Source: Hydrogenophaga sp. 2FB (GTDB lineage: Bacteria; Pseudomonadota; Gammaproteobacteria; Burkholderiales; Burkholderiaceae_C). From it: a stretch of DNA of 40,412 nucleotides. The stretch is from positions 1 through 40,412 of the forward strand of contig NZ_SCML01000056.1 of assembly GCF_005503365.1 (NCBI RefSeq), read 5' to 3'. This document shows positions 30,497-39,656 of this stretch, piece after piece (the first letter of the stretch is position 1; the number at the start of each line of letters is the position of its first letter). The translations under genes and the position numbers were made by a program. The notes under the pieces are model-generated. The model was given only the letters and a program-made list of their open reading frames with translations. It was not told the origin of the DNA and searched no databases.

Positions 30497-31695
30497 ACGC
30501 CGTGAGCAACATGTCCATTCAAAAGGCGCTGGGTGGCGATCGGCGATCGATCGCGCAGGCCATCAGCGCGCTGGAAAACGGCGGCGAGATGGCCTACGAG
30601 GTGCGCCGCGCCATCGCGGCGACCCAAGGCCGCGCGCATGTCATCGGCGTCACGGGGCCACCCGGTGGCGGGAAGTCCACCTTGGTGTCGGTGCTGATCA
30701 AGGGGTTGAGGAAGAAGGGCAGAACGGTCGCCGTCGTCGCCATCGATCCGTCGAGCCCGTTCACCGGTGGCGCCGTCCTCGGGGACCGCATCCGCATGGG
30801 CGAGCGCCAGAGTGACGAAGGTGTCTTCATCCGCTCGCTGGCCTCTCGCGGTCACCTCGGTGGCCTGTCGGTGGCGGCGGGTGATGTCATCGACCTGTTC
30901 GATGCGGCGGGCTTCGACGTCGTGATTGTCGAGACCGTGGGAGCGGGTCAGTCGGAGGTGGAGATCACGCGCTTTGCCGACACCCGTGTCGTGGTGTGCC
31001 CCCCCGGGCTCGGGGACGACGTGCAGGCGATCAAGGCCGGCATGTTGGAAATTGCCGACGTGTTCGTCGTCACCAAGTCCGATCTGCCCGACGCGCGCAA
31101 GACCGAATCCGAGTTGCTGGCCATGCTGACGCTCAGGCGCTCAGAGGCGGTGACGCCGGAGGTCAAGCGTGTGTCCGCGCCCAACGAGGAGGGCACGGAC
31201 GCGCTGGTGGATTGGCTCGACGCGCGCAGTGAACGCGGTCGGCGCCACGCAGCGGGTGGCGCCAAGACAGCCTACAACCTGGTCTCCCAATGCATCGCGG
31301 GCGACAACATGGCGCAGCTGCTGGGCATCGAACTCGTGTCGGCGTCGATGGGCAGCACCACGCTGCGCATGCGGGCGCTGCGCAAGCACATGAACTTCAA
31401 CAACCGGTGCCACGGCGGCGCGCTTTTCGCACTGGGCGACATGGCGCTGGGCCTGGCCTGCAACTCGCACGGCAAGATCGCCACCCTGGTGGACGGGCAG
31501 ATGAGCATTTCCACCGCAGTGGAAGAAGGCGAGTGGCTGGTGGCGCATGCGTACGAGGTATCGCGTTCGCGAAAGATCGGCAGCTACCAGGTGAAGATCA
31601 CGCGAGCGCGCGACGGCGAGCACATTGCACTGCTGCACGGCACTGTCTACGTGCTGGACAAATCGGTCGAAGCGCCGAAAGGCATCGACCTGTGA
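30493..31695 (+). CDS. MeaB GTPase fused to PaaI-like hotdog thioesterase
   Basis: A 400-residue fusion. Residues about 1-255 are a MeaB-type GTPase: Walker A 'GPPGGGKS' (55-62), switch 'IDPSSPFTGGAVLGDRIRM' (84-102), 'ETVGAGQSE' (147-155) and 'TKSD' (194-197). Residues about 275-395 are a PaaI-type hotdog thioesterase, with 'MNFNNRCHGGALFALGDMAL' (300-319), then GLACNSHG, and probable catalytic Asp316. The thioesterase sits where MeaB normally has its C-terminal dimerisation arm. It could guard mutase 2 and hydrolyse dead-end CoA esters. The reading frame is continuous. The GTG at 30493 overlaps the mutase stop; GTG 30502 and ATG 30511 are alternatives. Confidence 0.88.
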   Translation: MNAVSNMSIQKALGGDRRSIAQAISALENGGEMAYEVRRAIAATQGRAHVIGVTGPPGGGKSTLVSVLIKGLRKKGRTVAVVAIDPSSPFTGGAVLGDRIRMGERQSDEGVFIRSLASRGHLGGLSVAAGDVIDLFDAAGFDVVIVETVGAGQSEVEITRFADTRVVVCPPGLGDDVQAIKAGMLEIADVFVVTKSDLPDARKTESELLAMLTLRRSEAVTPEVKRVSAPNEEGTDALVDWLDARSERGRRHAAGGAKTAYNLVSQCIAGDNMAQLLGIELVSASMGSTTLRMRALRKHMNFNNRCHGGALFALGDMALGLACNSHGKIATLVDGQMSISTAVEEGEWLVAHAYEVSRSRKIGSYQVKITRARDGEHIALLHGTVYVLDKSVEAPKGIDL

Positions 31696-32063
31696 TGGGC
31701 GCGCTTTCGGGGGAGCCACTCCATGGCCGGGGACGGCAGCGCGTGCGCTCGCTCAAACGCCTCGCGCGTTCGGGCCTCGGATCGGACGCTGCGCCCGCAC
31801 TCAGGTTGCAGAGCCAGGCCATCGCGCTGGCCCTGCTGGACCGCAGCATCAAGTTCAAACACCGCCGATTGGCCATCCTCCGTTTGAAAGAGGCCGCGGC
31901 GCTGGGCGCCCTCATCGAGGCCGCGCAGTGGTCGTACTGCAGCGGCGTCGTTGCGGCCGAACAGGACCTCGTGCTGCGCGCCGAATTTGCGAAGACCGTG
32001 ACCCGCTCGCGCGACGCGGTGCAGCGCCTTCACGTTAATGCACCCGTGCCTGAGCACGCATGA
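31695..32063 (+). CDS. Hypothetical protein, 122 residues
   Basis: This 122-residue protein was not recognised. It is rich in Ala, Leu and Arg and looks mostly helical, with 'RLQSQAIALALLDRSIKFKH' and 'AILRLKEAAALGALIEAAQW' as likely amphipathic helices. It has no signal peptide or membrane helix. The ATG overlaps the stop of the fusion gene (TGATG), and its 3' end approaches the next ATPase gene, so it is embedded in the operon. A helper protein for the mutase or thioesterase is possible, but nothing in the sequence shows it. Confidence 0.6.
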   Translation: MGALSGEPLHGRGRQRVRSLKRLARSGLGSDAAPALRLQSQAIALALLDRSIKFKHRRLAILRLKEAAALGALIEAAQWSYCSGVVAAEQDLVLRAEFAKTVTRSRDAVQRLHVNAPVPEHA

Positions 32064-32088
32064 ACCATGGAACGAAAGCGCCCCGTCG

Positions 32089-32862
32089 ATGAGTGACCTG
32101 ATCCTCGAAACACGTCAACTCACCAAAGAATTCAAAGGATTCACCGCGGTCAGCAAGGTGGATCTTTCGGTGGTGCGCGGCTCCATCCACGCCCTCATCG
32201 GTCCCAACGGTGCGGGCAAGACCACCTGCTTCAATCTGCTCACCAAGTTCCTCGAGCCGACCCGTGGTGCGATTCTGTTCAACGGTCAGGACGTCACCGG
32301 TGAGCGGCCTGCGCAGATCGCGCGACGCGGCATCATCCGCTCCTTCCAGATATCCGCCGTCTTCCCGCACCTCACCGTGCTGGAAAACGTGCGCCTGGGT
32401 CTGCAGCGAAAGCTGGGCACGTCCTATCACTTCTGGAAGAGTGAGAAGTCCCTCGAGTCGCTGGACGGGCGTGCTCGCGAGCTGTTGGCTGAAGTGGGCC
32501 TGGAGCCGTTCGCGAATGAGCAAGCCGTGAACCTGCCCTACGGCCGCAAGCGCGCGCTCGAGATCGCCACGACACTCGCCATGGACCCCGAACTCATGTT
32601 GCTCGACGAACCGACCCAGGGTATGGGCCACGAGGACGTGCAACGCGTGGCCATGCTCATCAAACGCGTGTCCGTGGGCCGCACGGTCCTCATGGTCGAG
32701 CACAACATGGGTGTGGTCTCCACCATCGCCGACACCATCACCGTGCTGCAACGTGGCGCCGTGCTGGCCGAGGGATCGTATGAAGAAGTCTCCGCGAATC
32801 CCCTGGTCATGGAAGCCTACATGGGCACCGTCGACGGTCAACTGGAAGGGGCCCACCGATGA
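32089..32862 (+). CDS. livG: Liv-type ABC transporter ATPase (LivG-like), transporter 2
   Basis: A 257-residue ATPase. Walker A is 'GPNGAGKTTC' (about 40-49), the signature is degenerate ('LPYGRKRALEIATTLA'), as in several LivG proteins, and Walker B is 'LMLLDEPTQGM'. The ATG at 32089 (MSDLILETRQLTKEF) was chosen since the family begins there; an upstream ATG at 32038 would overlap the preceding gene. It overlaps the LivF-like gene by four bases. It belongs to the second transporter, gene order ATPase-ATPase-permease-permease-binding protein, unlike transporter 1. Confidence 0.9.
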   Translation: MSDLILETRQLTKEFKGFTAVSKVDLSVVRGSIHALIGPNGAGKTTCFNLLTKFLEPTRGAILFNGQDVTGERPAQIARRGIIRSFQISAVFPHLTVLENVRLGLQRKLGTSYHFWKSEKSLESLDGRARELLAEVGLEPFANEQAVNLPYGRKRALEIATTLAMDPELMLLDEPTQGMGHEDVQRVAMLIKRVSVGRTVLMVEHNMGVVSTIADTITVLQRGAVLAEGSYEEVSANPLVMEAYMGTVDGQLEGAHR

Positions 32863-33566
32863 CAGCCGCGCTTGAAATCAAGGGGCTGCAGGCCTGGTAT
32901 GGCGAGTCGCATGTGCTGCATGGCGTCGAGCTGGAGGTGCAGCCCGGCGAAGTGGTCACGCTGCTCGGCCGCAACGGCGCAGGTCGCACGACCACGTTGC
33001 GCGCGATCATGGGGCTGGTGGGCACGCGCAGCGGCAAGATAGAAGTCAATGGCAAGGAAACCATCGGCATGCCGACGCACCGCATCGCGCACCTCGGTGT
33101 GGGCTATTGCCCGGAGGAGCGTGGCATTTTCGCCAGCTTGTCGTGCGAAGAAAACCTGATGCTGCCGCCGCCACTGAAAGGGGCTGCGAAGGGCATGTCG
33201 ATCGAAGAGATCTACGCCATGTTCCCCAACCTGGCGGAGCGCCGGCACAGCCAGGGCACGCGCCTGTCAGGGGGCGAGCAGCAGATGCTGGCCGTGGCGC
33301 GCATCCTGCGCACGGGCGCCCGGTTGCTCCTGCTGGACGAGATCTCCGAAGGCCTCGCGCCGGTCATCGTGCAGACGCTGGCCCGCATGATTTCCACCTT
33401 GCGCGCCAAGGGCTACACCATCGTGATGGTGGAACAGAACTTCCGTTTTGCCGCGCCGCTGGCCGACCGCTTCTATGTCATGGAGCACGGCCGCATCGTC
33501 GAGAAATTCTCCGCGGCGGAACTCGAGACCAAGATGCCGGTGCTCAAAGAGCTGCTGGGTGTTTGA
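32859..33566 (+). CDS. livF: Liv-type ABC transporter ATPase (LivF-like), transporter 2
   Basis: A 235-residue ATPase of normal LivF length. The signature 'LSGGEQQMLAVARIL' and Walker B 'LLLLDEISEGLAP' are intact. In Walker A, however, the lysine is arginine: 'GRNGAGRTTT' (about 37-46). The codon is CGC at this position. The Lys normally contacts ATP phosphates, so activity may be reduced or supplied mostly by the LivG partner; I believe such Arg variants do occur in LivF-like proteins. Otherwise it is complete. It overlaps the preceding gene by ATGA. Confidence 0.92.
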   Translation: MTAALEIKGLQAWYGESHVLHGVELEVQPGEVVTLLGRNGAGRTTTLRAIMGLVGTRSGKIEVNGKETIGMPTHRIAHLGVGYCPEERGIFASLSCEENLMLPPPLKGAAKGMSIEEIYAMFPNLAERRHSQGTRLSGGEQQMLAVARILRTGARLLLLDEISEGLAPVIVQTLARMISTLRAKGYTIVMVEQNFRFAAPLADRFYVMEHGRIVEKFSAAELETKMPVLKELLGV

Positions 33567-33578
33567 GGATTGCACACG

Positions 33579-34457
33579 ATGACGAGTATCTCCATGGCCG
33601 CCCTGTCGAGTCAGTTGCTGCTGGGCCTGGTCAATGGATCGTTCTACGCGATCCTCAGTCTGGGCCTTGCCGTGATCTTCGGCCTCCTCAACGTCATCAA
33701 CTTCGCGCATGGCGCACTGTTCATGCTGGGGGCGATCGTCACCTGGATGGCGATGCACTATGCCGGTGTGAACTACTGGGTGATGCTGATCGGCGCACCG
33801 GTCATCGTTGGCATTCTGGGCGTGCTCATCGAGCGCCTTTTCCTGCGCTGGATCTACAAGATCGACCACTTGTATGGCCTGTTGCTCACGCTGGGTCTCA
33901 CGCTGTTGATCGAAGGACTGTTGCGCTCGGTGTATGGGGTGTCGGGCCTTGCCTACGACGCGCCCGAGTTGCTCTCGGGTGCCACGGACCTGGGCTTCAT
34001 GGTCTTGCCCAACTACCGCGCCTGGGTCGTCGTCGCCTCGCTCACCGTCTGCTTCGCCACGTGGTACATGATCGAGAAGACCCGTCTGGGTGCCTACCTT
34101 CGCGCGGGCACCGAGAACCCCCGGCTGGTCGAAGCGTTCGGCATCAACGTGCCGCGGATGGTCACGCTGACCTACGCCTTCGGTGCCGCGCTGGCGGCCT
34201 TCGCGGGCGTGCTCGCCGCGCCGGTGATCCAGGTGTCACCCCTGATGGGGCAGAACCTCATCATCGTGGTGTTCGCGGTTGTGGTGATCGGTGGCATGGG
34301 CTCGATCATGGGAGCCATCCTCACCGGCCTCGGACTGGGTTTGGTCGAAGGGCTGACCAAGGTCTTCTATCCCGAAGCGTCTTCCACCGTGGTGTTCATG
34401 ATCATGATCATCGTGCTGTTGATTCGTCCCGCCGGCCTGTTCGGCAAAGAAAAATAG
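33579..34457 (+). CDS. livH: Liv-type ABC transporter permease (LivH-like), transporter 2
   Basis: A 292-residue inner-membrane permease with about eight helices. Landmarks are 'GLVNGSFYAILSLGLAVIFG', 'NVINFAHGALFMLGA' and 'VVVIGGMGSIMGAILTGLGL'. It ends 'LIRPAGLFGKEK'. The ATG at 33579 is used, with GAGG ten bases upstream; the frame also runs back to a TTG at 33570. Ten bases separate it from the LivM-like gene. Confidence 0.92.
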   Translation: MTSISMAALSSQLLLGLVNGSFYAILSLGLAVIFGLLNVINFAHGALFMLGAIVTWMAMHYAGVNYWVMLIGAPVIVGILGVLIERLFLRWIYKIDHLYGLLLTLGLTLLIEGLLRSVYGVSGLAYDAPELLSGATDLGFMVLPNYRAWVVVASLTVCFATWYMIEKTRLGAYLRAGTENPRLVEAFGINVPRMVTLTYAFGAALAAFAGVLAAPVIQVSPLMGQNLIIVVFAVVVIGGMGSIMGAILTGLGLGLVEGLTKVFYPEASSTVVFMIMIIVLLIRPAGLFGKEK

Positions 34458-34467
34458 AACAAAACCC

Positions 34468-35451
34468 ATGGACATGAAGAAGCTCCCCAGGGTGGCCTAC
34501 GGACTGCTGTTGCTCTGCCTCGTCGCCGCACCGTTCCTCGGCGCCTATCCGGTGTTCGTGATGAAGCTGTTGTGCTTCGCCCTTTTCGCCGCGGCCTTCA
34601 ACCTGCTGCTGGGCTTCGCGGGCCTGCTGTCCTTCGGACATGCGGCCTTCCTCGGCGGCTCGGCCTACGTGGCGGGCCATGCGATGAAGGTCTGGGGGTT
34701 GACGCCCGAGCTGGGCCTGCTGGCGGGCTTGTTCGCCGGGGCATTCCTGGGCTGGATCTTCGGCATGCTGGCCATCCGCCGCCAGGGCATCTATTTCGCC
34801 ATGATCACGCTGGCGCTCGCGCAGATGATGTTCTTCATCGCCCTGCAAGCCAAATTCACCGGCGGCGAAGACGGGCTGCAAGGCGTGCCGCGTGGCAAGC
34901 TGTTTGGCCTCATCGAGCTCGGCAACGACCTCACGATGTACTACGTCGCACTGGTCGTGGTGGTGCTGGCGTTCCTTCTGATTGTTCGAACCGTGCACTC
35001 CCCCTTCGGCCAGGTGCTCAAAGGCATCAAGGAAAACGAGCCGCGCGCCATCTCGCTCGGGTACGACGTGAACCGTTTCAAACTGACGGCCTTCGTGATC
35101 TCCGCGGCGCTGTCCGGACTCGCCGGTTCGCTCAAGACCTTGGTGCTGGGCTTTGCGACGCTGAGCGACGTGCACTGGTCGGCGTCGGGGCACGTCATCC
35201 TGATGACGCTGCTGGGTGGCCTCGGCACCTTGTCGGGTCCTTTGGTGGGCGCTGCCGTGGTTGTGCTGCTGGAAAACAAGGTGGGCGAATTCGGCGGCTT
35301 CCTCGCGCGCCTCACCACGGTGGACTGGTTCAACACCCTGGGCGAATCGGTGACCATGGTCACGGGCCTGATCTTCGTGGTCTGTGTGCTCACCGTCCGC
35401 AAGGGAATCATGGGCGAGGTCATCGCCTTCCTGTCGAAATTCAAACGGTGA
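34468..35451 (+). CDS. livM: Liv-type ABC transporter permease (LivM-like), transporter 2
   Basis: A 327-residue permease. The N-terminus is short, and about nine helices follow. LivM motifs are 'AFNLLLGFAGLLSFGHAAFL', 'IRRQGIYFAMITLALAQM' and 'LLGGLGTLSGPLVGAAVVVL'. The family segment 'GQVLKGIKENEPRAISLGYD' is clear. The start is ATG 34468 or 34474. It is followed after 72 bases by the binding-protein gene. Confidence 0.92.
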   Translation: MDMKKLPRVAYGLLLLCLVAAPFLGAYPVFVMKLLCFALFAAAFNLLLGFAGLLSFGHAAFLGGSAYVAGHAMKVWGLTPELGLLAGLFAGAFLGWIFGMLAIRRQGIYFAMITLALAQMMFFIALQAKFTGGEDGLQGVPRGKLFGLIELGNDLTMYYVALVVVVLAFLLIVRTVHSPFGQVLKGIKENEPRAISLGYDVNRFKLTAFVISAALSGLAGSLKTLVLGFATLSDVHWSASGHVILMTLLGGLGTLSGPLVGAAVVVLLENKVGEFGGFLARLTTVDWFNTLGESVTMVTGLIFVVCVLTVRKGIMGEVIAFLSKFKR

Positions 35452-35523
35452 CGCGCAGACCTTGCGATGCACCGCGTTTCCCACGCATTCAAACGCTTTC
35501 TCAATAAAGACTGGAGACCCCAC

Positions 35524-36732
35524 GTGAAAAAATGCTTCTCAAAAGCCATGGCCGGCTGTGCACTGGCAACCGTTGTGGCGAGCGCTGCACATGCCCAGAT
35601 GTCCGATCAGGTCATCAGGATCGGCTTCATCACCGACATGTCCAGTGCCTACGCCGACGTTGACGGCAAAGGCGGCGTGGAGGCGATCAAGCTGGCCATC
35701 GCGGATGCCGCTGCGAGTTTGAAAGGGGTGAAGGTCGAGCTGCTGACGGCGGACCATCAGCACAAGGCGGATATCGCGTCCTCGAAGGCGCGGGAATGGT
35801 TTGACCGCGAGGGCCTCGACCTCCTCATTGGGGGCACGAATTCGGCCACAAGTCTGGCGATGGCCCAGGTGGCGGCGGAGAAAAAGAAACCCTTCATCGC
35901 GGTGGGCGGCGGGACCACACGGTTGACCAACGAGGAGTGCTCGCCGTACACCATCCAGTACGCGTACGACACGGCGGCGACCGCCCGGACCACGGCGGGC
36001 GCCGTCGTGGCACTGGGTGGAAAGACCTGGTATTTCATGGCCGCCGATTACGCCTACGGCGCGTCCCTTCAGAAGGAGGCCAGCGATGTGGTGGTCGCCC
36101 GCGGCGGCACGGTGGTCGGATCCGTCAAGCACCCGTTGTCGGCCCCGGATTTTTCGTCGTTCCTTCTGCAGGCGCAAGCCTCGAAGGCACAGGTGCTTGC
36201 GTTCGCCAATGCGGGCTCGGATCTCATTGCCTCGATCAAAGGCGCTAGGGAATTCGGTTTGACCAAGAACATGATGCTGGCAGCGCCGCTCATGTTCGAG
36301 ACCGACATCAACGCCCTGGGACTTCCGGTGACGCAAGGGATGTACACGAGCTCGGCCTGGTATTGGGACAGCAACGAGGAGACGCGGGCATGGTCCAAGC
36401 GTTTCTCCGCGGTGGCCAAACGCCAACCGACGTTCCTGCACGCGGCGGATTATTCGGCGACCCGTTTCTACCTCGAGGCCGTCGTGGCTACCGGAACCGA
36501 CAATGCCGACAAGGTGTTGGGGAAGATGAAATCCACACCCGTCAATGACATGTTCACCAAGGGCGCGCGGATCCGCCCCGATGGGCGCCTGAACAAGGAA
36601 ATGTTCTTGCTGCAGGTGAAGAAACCCGAGGAATCCAAATACGCATGGGACTTCTTCAAGATCGTGAAAACCCTCCCGGGTGAGGAGGTGCTGATCAAGA
36701 AATCCGAATCGACATGCCAGTACTGGAAGTAA
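35524..36732 (+). CDS. Liv-type substrate-binding protein, transporter 2
   Basis: A 402-residue periplasmic binding protein. The GTG at 35524 gives a classic Sec signal peptide (KKCFSKAMAGCALATVVASA, cleaved after AHA) and has TGGAGA just upstream. An ATG at 35467 would add 19 residues before the charged region and is less likely. The mature part, 'VIRIGFITDMSSAYADVDGK' and 'NEECSPYTIQYAYDT', is a close paralog of the orphan binding protein at 11126-12373. The two probably bind related compounds. The acyl-CoA ligase gene follows closely. Confidence 0.92.
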   Translation: MKKCFSKAMAGCALATVVASAAHAQMSDQVIRIGFITDMSSAYADVDGKGGVEAIKLAIADAAASLKGVKVELLTADHQHKADIASSKAREWFDREGLDLLIGGTNSATSLAMAQVAAEKKKPFIAVGGGTTRLTNEECSPYTIQYAYDTAATARTTAGAVVALGGKTWYFMAADYAYGASLQKEASDVVVARGGTVVGSVKHPLSAPDFSSFLLQAQASKAQVLAFANAGSDLIASIKGAREFGLTKNMMLAAPLMFETDINALGLPVTQGMYTSSAWYWDSNEETRAWSKRFSAVAKRQPTFLHAADYSATRFYLEAVVATGTDNADKVLGKMKSTPVNDMFTKGARIRPDGRLNKEMFLLQVKKPEESKYAWDFFKIVKTLPGEEVLIKKSESTCQYWK

Positions 36733-36754
36733 ACGCGTGCAGGAAAGCGAGAAG

Positions 36755-38398
36755 ATGATTCAAGTCAGTGCGCAGTCGACCATTGGACAGGTATTCGAAG
36801 AGGCCGTCAGGAAATACAGCAAGAATCTGCTGCTGATGGCGCCCAGGAATGCACAGCGCGCCTACGCGCCCGAGGGCTATGCGATCACCTACGCCGATGC
36901 CAAGAAGGAAGTGGATCGGTTGATCTCGGCGTACGGACGCGCGGGCTATGGAACCGGGCACCGGGTCGGGCTTGACATGGAAAACCGGCCCGAGCACTTT
37001 TTTCACAAACTGGCGCTGAATTCGCTGGGTGTCTGCTGCGTGCCGCTGAACGCCGAGCACCGCGCCAACGAGCTTCAGTACGTCGTGGACCATTCGAAGC
37101 CGGACCTCATCGTGGCCGCATCCAGTCGGATCGCCTTTGTGCAGGCGGCCGTTGGAGATCGCGTGGCGATCTGCGCGGAAGACGATGTCCTTCAGGATGT
37201 ACCGATGGCGGCAACGGCATCCCGTCAGGAACCCATTTCCGGTGAAACGCCGGCCAGCATTCTGTACACCTCTGGCACGACGGGCCGGCCGAAAGGCTGC
37301 GTGCTGTCCCACGGCTATGAACTGGAGTCGGGCGCCTGGTACCTCTCGCGCGGCGGTCTGTCGACCTTTGTGGAAGGCGGGGATCGGCTGTACAACCCGC
37401 TCCCGCTGTACCACGTGAACGCGTCGGTCTTTTCCTTCTATTGCGTCCTGCTCGCCGGGAATTGCCAGGTCCAGGGGGACCGGTTTCACCCCGGTCAATG
37501 GTGGCAGGAGGTCGTGGAGTGTGAAGCCACGGTGGTGCACTACCTTGGCGTCATTGTCCCCATGCTGCTGGGGCAACCCACCTCGTCACTCGAGCGCGCC
37601 CATAAGGTGCGCTTTGGTGTCGGTGCCGGCGTTGAAGCCACCTTGCATCAGACATTCGAGGAGCGATTTGGCTTCCCCTTGATCGAGGTGTGGGGCATGA
37701 CCGAAATGGTCGGGGGCTTCTTTGACAACCAGCCGCCCCGGTCCGTTGGCACGCGCGCGTTCGGCAGATTGCCGCCGGAGGGGCTGGAGGCCCGGATCGT
37801 CGATGCCAACGATGTGACCGTGCCCACTGGCGCCACCGGCGAACTCACGGTTCGCTACTCCGAGACGACCCCCCATCGACGCTGTTTCAGCGGCTATCTG
37901 GACGACCCCGTCGCAACGGAATCCGCCTGGCGAGGTGGCTGGTTTCATACCGGCGATCTGGTCCGACAGACCCCCGACGGCGTCATGCATTTTGTGGACC
38001 GCAACAAGAACATCATCCGGCGATCGGGAGAGAACATCGCGGCGGCGGAGATCGAGGAAGTGCTGCAGAGCCATCCGCTGGTCCGGCAGGCGACGGTCAT
38101 TGCCGTCAAGGACGAGGTCCGCGAAGAAGAGGTTTTCGCCTGCGTTGTGCTCGCGTCGGAAACGGGCGGTGAAGAGGTCGCCGCACAACTCTTTGCGTTT
38201 TGTGCGGATCGGCTGAGCTACTACAAGGCCCCTGGCTACTTCTGGTTCACTGACCAGATTCCAAAGAGCGGCACGCAGAAGGTGCAGAAGTACCTCATTT
38301 TCAAGAGCGACTGCGATCCCAGGGACGCAGAAGGTGTTTTTGATTTCCGACGCCTCAAGACGCGGCGCGCGAGTGCAAGACAGACCATCGAAAACTAG
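36755..38398 (+). CDS. AMP-forming acid-CoA ligase (CaiC-like)
   Basis: A 547-residue ANL-superfamily ligase. Motifs are the P-loop 'ILYTSGTTGRPKGC', 'EVWGMTEMVGGF', 'GGWFHTGDLV' and 'DRNKNIIRRSGENIAAAEIE'. The C-terminal Lys is probably in 'PKSGTQKVQKYLI'. It resembles crotonobetaine/carnitine-CoA ligases more than fatty-acid ligases and is not close to the synthetase at 23339. The ATG at 36755 has AGGAAAG at good distance; GTG 36737 is an alternative. It probably activates the acid imported by transporter 2. The thiolase gene follows after 26 bases. Confidence 0.9.
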   Translation: MIQVSAQSTIGQVFEEAVRKYSKNLLLMAPRNAQRAYAPEGYAITYADAKKEVDRLISAYGRAGYGTGHRVGLDMENRPEHFFHKLALNSLGVCCVPLNAEHRANELQYVVDHSKPDLIVAASSRIAFVQAAVGDRVAICAEDDVLQDVPMAATASRQEPISGETPASILYTSGTTGRPKGCVLSHGYELESGAWYLSRGGLSTFVEGGDRLYNPLPLYHVNASVFSFYCVLLAGNCQVQGDRFHPGQWWQEVVECEATVVHYLGVIVPMLLGQPTSSLERAHKVRFGVGAGVEATLHQTFEERFGFPLIEVWGMTEMVGGFFDNQPPRSVGTRAFGRLPPEGLEARIVDANDVTVPTGATGELTVRYSETTPHRRCFSGYLDDPVATESAWRGGWFHTGDLVRQTPDGVMHFVDRNKNIIRRSGENIAAAEIEEVLQSHPLVRQATVIAVKDEVREEEVFACVVLASETGGEEVAAQLFAFCADRLSYYKAPGYFWFTDQIPKSGTQKVQKYLIFKSDCDPRDAEGVFDFRRLKTRRASARQTIEN

Positions 38399-38424
38399 TT
38401 CATCAACGAGATCCAATTTCCAAC

Positions 38425-39615
38425 ATGGCTTTTTCCAACATTTTCCTGTCCGCAGGCGTGCGTACCCCCTTTGGTGATTATGGGAAGTCGCTCAAGGGCA
38501 TCCCTCTCAACGCGATCGGCACGCATGTCGTGAAAGCCTGCTTTGCCAAGGCGGGCGTCGACGCCGGTGATGTCGATCATCTGGTCTTCGGCAACGTGGG
38601 CGCGGTGGACCACGACAGCGCCTTCATCAGTCGCAAGGTCGCGCTGCAATCGGGAATGACGATTGAAAGTGCGGCGCTCAATGTCACGCGCGCCTGCGGC
38701 ACCGGGTCGCAGGCCATCGTCAGCGCCGCATTGCAGATTTTGACGAAGCACAGTTCGGTGGCAGTCGCTGCGGGCGGGGAAAACTTCAGCCGCGTCCCCT
38801 ATGTTTCTCCGGGCACCCGGTGGGGTGCCGTGAGGGGGGAGGCGGCCCTGGTGGACGGACTGGACTATGTCTACCGATGCCCCTTCACCCGCGAGTTGAT
38901 GGGCGAGACAGCGGAGAACGTGAGCCAGCTGTACGGGTATCGCCGTGAAGAGATGGACGACTGGGCGTTCATGAGCCAGCAACGCGCGAAGTCCGCCGAA
39001 GCCTCCGGGTTTCTCGCGCAACAGATCGCGCCGATTGAGGTCCCGGATGGCAAAGGCAGTCGGCTCTTCACGGCAGACGAATTCCCGCGGCCGAACGTTC
39101 TGCGCCAGCGCCTCTCCGAACTGAAATCGGCGTTCCGTGAGGGCGGTCCCGTGACGGCCGGGAACTCGAGTGGCGTGACCGACGGCGGCGCTGCCATCCT
39201 GGTGTTCGATGAGGATGCTGCTCAACGCCATGGGCTGCGGCCACAGGCAAGGCTGGTTGACTACGCCGTTGAAGGCGTGCCCCCTCATCTGATGGGCGTG
39301 GGGCCGGTGCCAGCCATGGCCACTTTGCTGAAACGAAACGGGCTGGGTGTCGCCGACATTGACTATTTCGAGATCAACGAGGCCTTTGCGGTCGTGAACT
39401 TGCACGCCGAGAAGGAGCTTCAGATCCCCCGTGACAAGACGAACCTGTATGGTGGTGGCATTTCGATTGGCCACCCGCCGGGCGCCACCGGCATCCGGAT
39501 GACCATGACCGCCATCCAGCACTTGGAGATGACCGGTGGCCGTTATGCTGTGGTCAGCATGTGTCTGGGCAGCGGGATGGGCATGGCGACCTTGATCGAA
39601 CGGGTCAACGATTGA
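38425..39615 (+). CDS. Acetyl-CoA acyltransferase (thiolase)
   Basis: A 396-residue thiolase that would cleave 3-ketoacyl-CoA with CoA in the last step of beta-oxidation. The acyl-carrying Cys91 is in 'NVTRACGTGSQAI', His350 in 'GGGISIGHPPGATG' and the proton-shuttling Cys380 in 'SMCLGSGMGMA'. 'EINEAFAVVN' (316-325) is standard. The His loop reads HPPGATG where HPLGATG or HPTGATG is more common. It is the only thiolase in the window, so it probably serves both arms. Length and start are normal for the family. Confidence 0.93.
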   Translation: MAFSNIFLSAGVRTPFGDYGKSLKGIPLNAIGTHVVKACFAKAGVDAGDVDHLVFGNVGAVDHDSAFISRKVALQSGMTIESAALNVTRACGTGSQAIVSAALQILTKHSSVAVAAGGENFSRVPYVSPGTRWGAVRGEAALVDGLDYVYRCPFTRELMGETAENVSQLYGYRREEMDDWAFMSQQRAKSAEASGFLAQQIAPIEVPDGKGSRLFTADEFPRPNVLRQRLSELKSAFREGGPVTAGNSSGVTDGGAAILVFDEDAAQRHGLRPQARLVDYAVEGVPPHLMGVGPVPAMATLLKRNGLGVADIDYFEINEAFAVVNLHAEKELQIPRDKTNLYGGGISIGHPPGATGIRMTMTAIQHLEMTGGRYAVVSMCLGSGMGMATLIERVND

Positions 39616-39656
39616 GATCGGTTCGGGCCGCTCGACAGCGTTGGCTGCGTGTAGGA

